A DNA stretch of 8,462 nucleotides from Bacillota bacterium (lineage in GTDB: Bacteria; Bacillota; Clostridia; Tissierellales; Sporanaerobacteraceae). Made by a program: the position numbers and the translations under genes. Below are positions 6,543 to 8,462 of this stretch, in pieces. Numbering within the stretch: the first letter of the stretch is position 1; each line of letters begins with the position of its first letter. Under the pieces are notes generated by a model. That model did no database searches. It worked only from the letters and a program-made list of their open reading frames with translations, and had not been told where the DNA came from. The stretch is from the NCBI GenBank assembly GCA_029779375.1, contig JAKPAR010000326.1:1-8462 (forward strand), given 5' to 3'.

Positions 6543-6734
6543 ATGTTGGTTTTAGGCATGAGGCCTAACGATTATATATTAATTGGTGACGATATCATGG
6601 TTAAGGTCATCAAAAGTAGTGGAGACAATATTCGCCTTGCTATTGAGGCTCCCAAAGATGTACCTATTGTTAGGGGAGATGTTTATGAAAGAAATATATG
6701 TGAGGGGAATATGAATGAAGACAAGATTGATTAA
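6543..6734 (+). CDS. csrA: Translational regulator CsrA
   Basis: Small dimeric RNA-binding protein that binds GGA motifs in mRNA leaders and blocks translation; in Firmicutes its best-known target is flagellin mRNA. The protein has 63 residues, the normal size. MLVL at the start, IGDDIMVKV, GDNIRLAIEAPKDVPIVR and VYERNI follow the CsrA pattern, and the RNA-contacting Arg44 is present. The N-terminal TRK of typical CsrA is replaced: residues 5-10 read GMRPND, so Arg6 is lost and Arg7 kept, and His43 is replaced by Val. The start is fixed by AAGGAGGAG about 5 nt upstream; an upstream in-frame ATG would add 39 unrelated residues. The gene precedes flagellin by 88 nt, as in fliW-csrA-hag clusters, but fliW, whose product antagonises CsrA in B. 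subtilis, is absent here. Confidence 0.9.
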   Translation: MLVLGMRPNDYILIGDDIMVKVIKSSGDNIRLAIEAPKDVPIVRGDVYERNICEGNMNEDKID

Positions 6735-6740
6735 TTATGG

Positions 6741-6762
6741 TAATAAGCCAATAGGCTTGTTA
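6741..6762 (+). other. Hairpin between csrA and flagellin
   Basis: A 9-bp stem (6741-6749 with 6754-6762, one T-G pair) has an AATA loop; its core is AAGCC/GGCTT. No T-run follows, so it is not a simple terminator. It could be a processing or stability element separating the csrA part from the more abundant flagellin mRNA, a guess from position only. Confidence 0.4.
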
Positions 6763-6772
6763 TAAATTCATT

Positions 6773-6815
6773 CGTGGGAAGGGAAGCCTACGGAGTTTTA
6801 AAAATAAAAGGAGGT
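6773..6815 (+). promoter_or_regulatory. Predicted CsrA target in the flagellin leader
   Basis: CGTGGG (6773-6778) and CCTACG (6787-6792) form a 6-bp stem that shows AAGGGAAG in its loop. A GGA-type motif in a hairpin loop is the preferred CsrA target. A second GGA lies in the strong flagellin Shine-Dalgarno AAAGGAGGT (6807-6815), and a third in CGGAG just after the stem. A loop site about 28 nt upstream of a site over the ribosome binding site resembles the known layout of the B. subtilis hag leader, where a CsrA dimer blocks ribosome access. csrA is the adjacent upstream gene. Confidence 0.6.
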
Positions 6816-6822
6816 ATATATA

Positions 6823-8076
6823 ATGAGAATTAACAACAATCTTATGGCTATGAACACTCATAGACAACTAGGAATCAACAACAACATGACTGCAAAGTCA
6901 CTAGAAAAACTATCATCAGGATTTAGAATTAACAGAGCTGGAGATGACGCAGCAGGACTAGCAATATCAGAAAAGATGAGAGGCCAAATCAGAGGATTAA
7001 ACATGGCTTCAAAGAATGCACAAGATGGTATTTCTCTAATTCAAACAGCAGAAGGTGGACTTAATGAAACACACGCAATCCTTCAAAGAATGAGAGAACT
7101 AGCAGTACAATCATCAACTGACACAAATGTTGATGCTGATAGAAATGCTATTCAGGATGAGATGAACCAGTTATTAAAAGAAATAGACAGGATTTCAAAT
7201 ACTACAGAATTTAACACTCAGAAGTTGCTTGATGGATCATTTGAAGGTCAATTCCAAATTGGAGCAAATGAAACTCAAAACATGAGCCTAGCTGTTAACA
7301 AAATGGATTCATCTAGCCTTGGTCTTGTAGGTTCTATGACTGTAGAAACAGCAACCACCGCTGTTGGTGCTTTATTAAAAGATGGAACTTATACAGTAGA
7401 TTCAACAGGTGGGAAATTACTAGATGCAGCAGGAAAAGAAGTAGGTGTAGTATCTGGGAAAGAGATTACTTTAGCAGATGGAACGACAAAAATAACCTTT
7501 ACAAATGAAGATCTTACGGCAGGAGCAAAGGTTACTATTGGCAAAGATGGAAAAGAAGCAGTTTTAGATAAAGTTGTGGTTGCAGGGAATGAAAATAAAT
7601 TAGCAGCTGGAGAATATGAAATAAGCGGTACAGATGTATTAAAAGATGGTAAAAAGATAGGTGCAGTTGATGGAACTATAAAAACACAAATAAACTTTAC
7701 TGATGGTACTACATTAGATACTGCAACAGTATTTGGTAAAACAGCGGCCCTTGCAGGTAAATTTACTATAAAAGGTGTAGACGTAACAAATAGATTACAA
7801 GCTGAAGGAAGCATTACTGCTATAAATAAGGCTATTGAACAAGTATCAACTGAAAGATCAAAACTTGGTGCAGTTCAAAACAGATTAGAACATACAATCA
7901 AGAACCTTGATACATCAGCAGAAAACTTACAAGCAGCAGAATCAAGAATCAGAGACGTAGACATGGCAAAAGAAATGATGGAATTCACAAAACAAAACAT
8001 ACTACAACAAGCGGCAACAGCTATGTTGGCTCAAGCAAATTCACTTCCTCAGGGAGTACTTCAATTATTAAGATAA
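6823..8076 (+). CDS. hag: Flagellin (reading through into the intron, unspliced form)
   Basis: Structural subunit of the flagellar filament, exported by the flagellar type III apparatus. This frame gives 417 residues. The N-terminal D0/D1 helices are textbook: MRINNNLMAMNTHRQL, KLSSGFRINRAGDDAAGLAI and EKMRGQIRGLNMASKNAQDG, through about residue 165. A variable, surface-exposed region (about 170-325) is rich in Lys, Asp, Gly and Thr and contains related segments near 186-222 and 260-297, each with a G-x-Y start and a DGTT end. The C-terminal D1/D0 helices resume near 330 (AINKAIEQVSTERSKLGAVQNRL) and end SLPQGVLQLLR. The last 14 codons and stop lie inside the inferred group I intron. After splicing, codon 403 (GCT, 8029-8031) joins 8411 and the protein ends QAPQTVLQLLR, again 417 residues. 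The strong AAAGGAGGT fixes the start. Confidence 0.95.
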   Translation: MRINNNLMAMNTHRQLGINNNMTAKSLEKLSSGFRINRAGDDAAGLAISEKMRGQIRGLNMASKNAQDGISLIQTAEGGLNETHAILQRMRELAVQSSTDTNVDADRNAIQDEMNQLLKEIDRISNTTEFNTQKLLDGSFEGQFQIGANETQNMSLAVNKMDSSSLGLVGSMTVETATTAVGALLKDGTYTVDSTGGKLLDAAGKEVGVVSGKEITLADGTTKITFTNEDLTAGAKVTIGKDGKEAVLDKVVVAGNENKLAAGEYEISGTDVLKDGKKIGAVDGTIKTQINFTDGTTLDTATVFGKTAALAGKFTIKGVDVTNRLQAEGSITAINKAIEQVSTERSKLGAVQNRLEHTIKNLDTSAENLQAAESRIRDVDMAKEMMEFTKQNILQQAATAMLAQANSLPQGVLQLLR

Positions 8077-8099
8077 TATGAGGAATGAATTTATGGGTC
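8028..8099 (+). other. Extended P1 helix of the intron containing the alternative flagellin end
   Basis: The exon end GGCT (8028-8031) pairs with GGTC (8096-8099), with a T-G pair at the inferred splice site as group I introns require. CA (8032-8033) pairs with TG (8094-8095). After a small internal loop, 8037-8043 pairs with 8086-8092 and, past one bulged C, 8045-8051 pairs with 8079-8085, both perfectly. That gives about 20 pairs in all. The 27-nt loop (8052-8078) holds the last codons and the TAA of the unspliced flagellin. The 3' exon also begins CA, so it can replace intron CA on 8094-8095 as P10 before exon ligation. Confidence 0.75.
8032..8076 (+). repeat. Direct repeat: alternative flagellin 3' end (copy 1, inside intron)
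   Basis: These 45 nt align without gaps to 8411-8455. They share CAAGCAAA at the start and 19 identical bases at the end (8059-8077 against 8438-8456). Nine of fifteen codons are identical and three of fourteen residues differ (Ser/Gln, Leu/Ala, Gly/Thr). The differing middle codons are the ones locked in the P1 stem. Confidence 0.9.
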
Positions 8100-8410
8100 C
8101 ATTAGAGAGCAATCTCTAATCGCAAATTGGGTGAATTGCTGGAACTTCCTAAAGCCCTACTCCCTACAACGTAGTCTGAAAGGACAAGCGTGAAAGGTTG
8201 AAAAGTAGTAGAGATGAAACAATGGATAATCAGCAGCCGAGCTCCTGTTCTGAAAAGATGGAGAAGGTTCAACGACTAGGATATACCACCTAAAGCGTAA
8301 TGCCATGGTGATGAAATCCATAGGGGCAGAGGTGCCCTCGAAGTACCCAACAACCACTATTATGGTTGAAGATATAGTCTGGCATATATTGAAAAATATG
8401 TGATGGTCCG
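8032..8410 (+). ncRNA. Self-splicing group I intron in flagellin
   Basis: A 379-nt intron with the conserved group I core and no protein gene. P2 is 8101-8108/8113-8120 with a GCAA tetraloop. P3 is about 8127-8133/8287-8293, P4 8136-8141/8231-8236, a P6-type stem 8242-8245/8260-8263, and P7 8274-8278/8375-8379. A P8-type hairpin is 8301-8308/8318-8328, and a further stem is 8351-8356/8363-8368. P9 is about 8383-8387/8396-8400. The core blocks AATTGCTGGAA, AATCAGCAGCC, GTTCAACGACTAG and AAGATATAGTC correspond to the P, Q, R and S elements. The 5' site is set after T8031 and the terminal G is 8410. These borders join GCT to CAA in frame and restore an intact flagellin end, which strongly supports them. 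Splicing would need only guanosine and magnesium. The first 45 nt duplicate the 3' exon. Confidence 0.92.
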
Positions 8411-8455
8411 CAAGCAAACCAAGCACCTCAAACAGTGCTTCAATTATTAAGATAA
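8411..8455 (+). CDS. hag: Flagellin 3' exon (spliced C-terminus)
   Basis: Fourteen codons plus TAA (8453-8455) encode QANQAPQTVLQLLR, a typical flagellin C-terminus. It has no ribosome binding site or start of its own and reads in frame with codon 403 only when the intron is removed. The spliced coding sequence is 6823-8031 joined to 8411-8455. The C-terminal D0 helix it completes packs the inner core of the filament and takes part in export and chaperone contacts in known flagellins. The flagellin terminator must lie beyond the window. Confidence 0.88.
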   Translation, partial: QANQAPQTVLQLLR

Positions 8456-8462
8456 TTGAATT

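Noticed and set aside
7389..7814. 141-codon minus-strand frame opposite the flagellin variable region
   Set aside because: Antisense shadow of a highly structured coding region, with no ribosome binding site and a composition set by the opposite strand.
8032..8410. IStron or riboswitch-linked intron, as in Clostridioides difficile
   Set aside because: There is no transposase remnant, and the sequence before P1 is ordinary flagellin coding sequence rather than a c-di-GMP aptamer.
8157..8426. 89-codon minus-strand frame, considered as an intron-encoded endonuclease
   Set aside because: It runs antisense through the ribozyme core and has no LAGLIDADG, GIY-YIG or HNH motif; the intron has no room for a homing endonuclease.
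8411..8455. The 3' repeat as a pseudogene remnant of a second flagellin
   Set aside because: It begins exactly after the predicted terminal G of the intron and joins codon 403 in frame, which a random remnant would not do; paralogue recombination is kept as an origin hypothesis only.

Overview
The window is AT-rich DNA from a motile, low-GC Gram-positive bacterium. The evidence is the strong AGGAGG-type ribosome binding sites, AGA/ATA-rich codon use, a short tmRNA tag ending in YALAA, a Firmicutes-style rnr-smpB-ssrA order, and a csrA-flagellin pair. A clostridial (possibly Tissierellales-like) anaerobe fits best, but the taxon is inference. All genes lie on the + strand.

Layout. Positions 1-101 hold the C-terminal end of an alpha/beta-hydrolase-like gene. 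It runs directly into a membrane-anchored MurF-type Mur ligase (105-1742) and a D-Ala-D-Ala ligase (1766-2938); this peptidoglycan-precursor pair ends at a strong terminator (2931-2965). Next comes RNase R (3045-5156) with its own terminator, then SmpB (5396-5857) behind a sigma-A promoter, then tmRNA (5867-6216) with a terminator at 6244-6277. RNase R, SmpB and tmRNA work together: SmpB and tmRNA rescue stalled ribosomes and tag the unfinished protein, and RNase R degrades the faulty mRNA.

Positions 6217-6542 hold no convincing gene. They contain a palindrome with an extra half-site, two sigma-D (flagellar sigma) promoter-like elements exactly 100 nt apart, a GC-richer hairpin and a perfect 16-bp inverted repeat. 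CsrA (6543-6734) follows, then a leader with a CsrA-type target (an AGGGA loop plus an AAGGAGG Shine-Dalgarno), then flagellin (6823 onward).

The most striking element is at the end of flagellin. A compact group I intron of about 379 nt (inferred 8032-8410) lies in phase 0, 14 codons before the flagellin stop. The first 45 nt of the intron are a second, diverged copy of the flagellin 3' end, with its own stop codon. Unspliced mRNA therefore encodes a complete 417-residue flagellin ending SLPQGVLQLLR. Spliced mRNA also encodes a complete 417-residue flagellin, ending QAPQTVLQLLR. The duplicated coding segment folds into the extended P1 hairpin that presents the 5' splice site, so one stretch of RNA is both codons and ribozyme substrate helix. 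This suggests either a cost-free intron or a splicing-controlled choice of flagellin C-terminus, and CsrA control of translation could bear on it.
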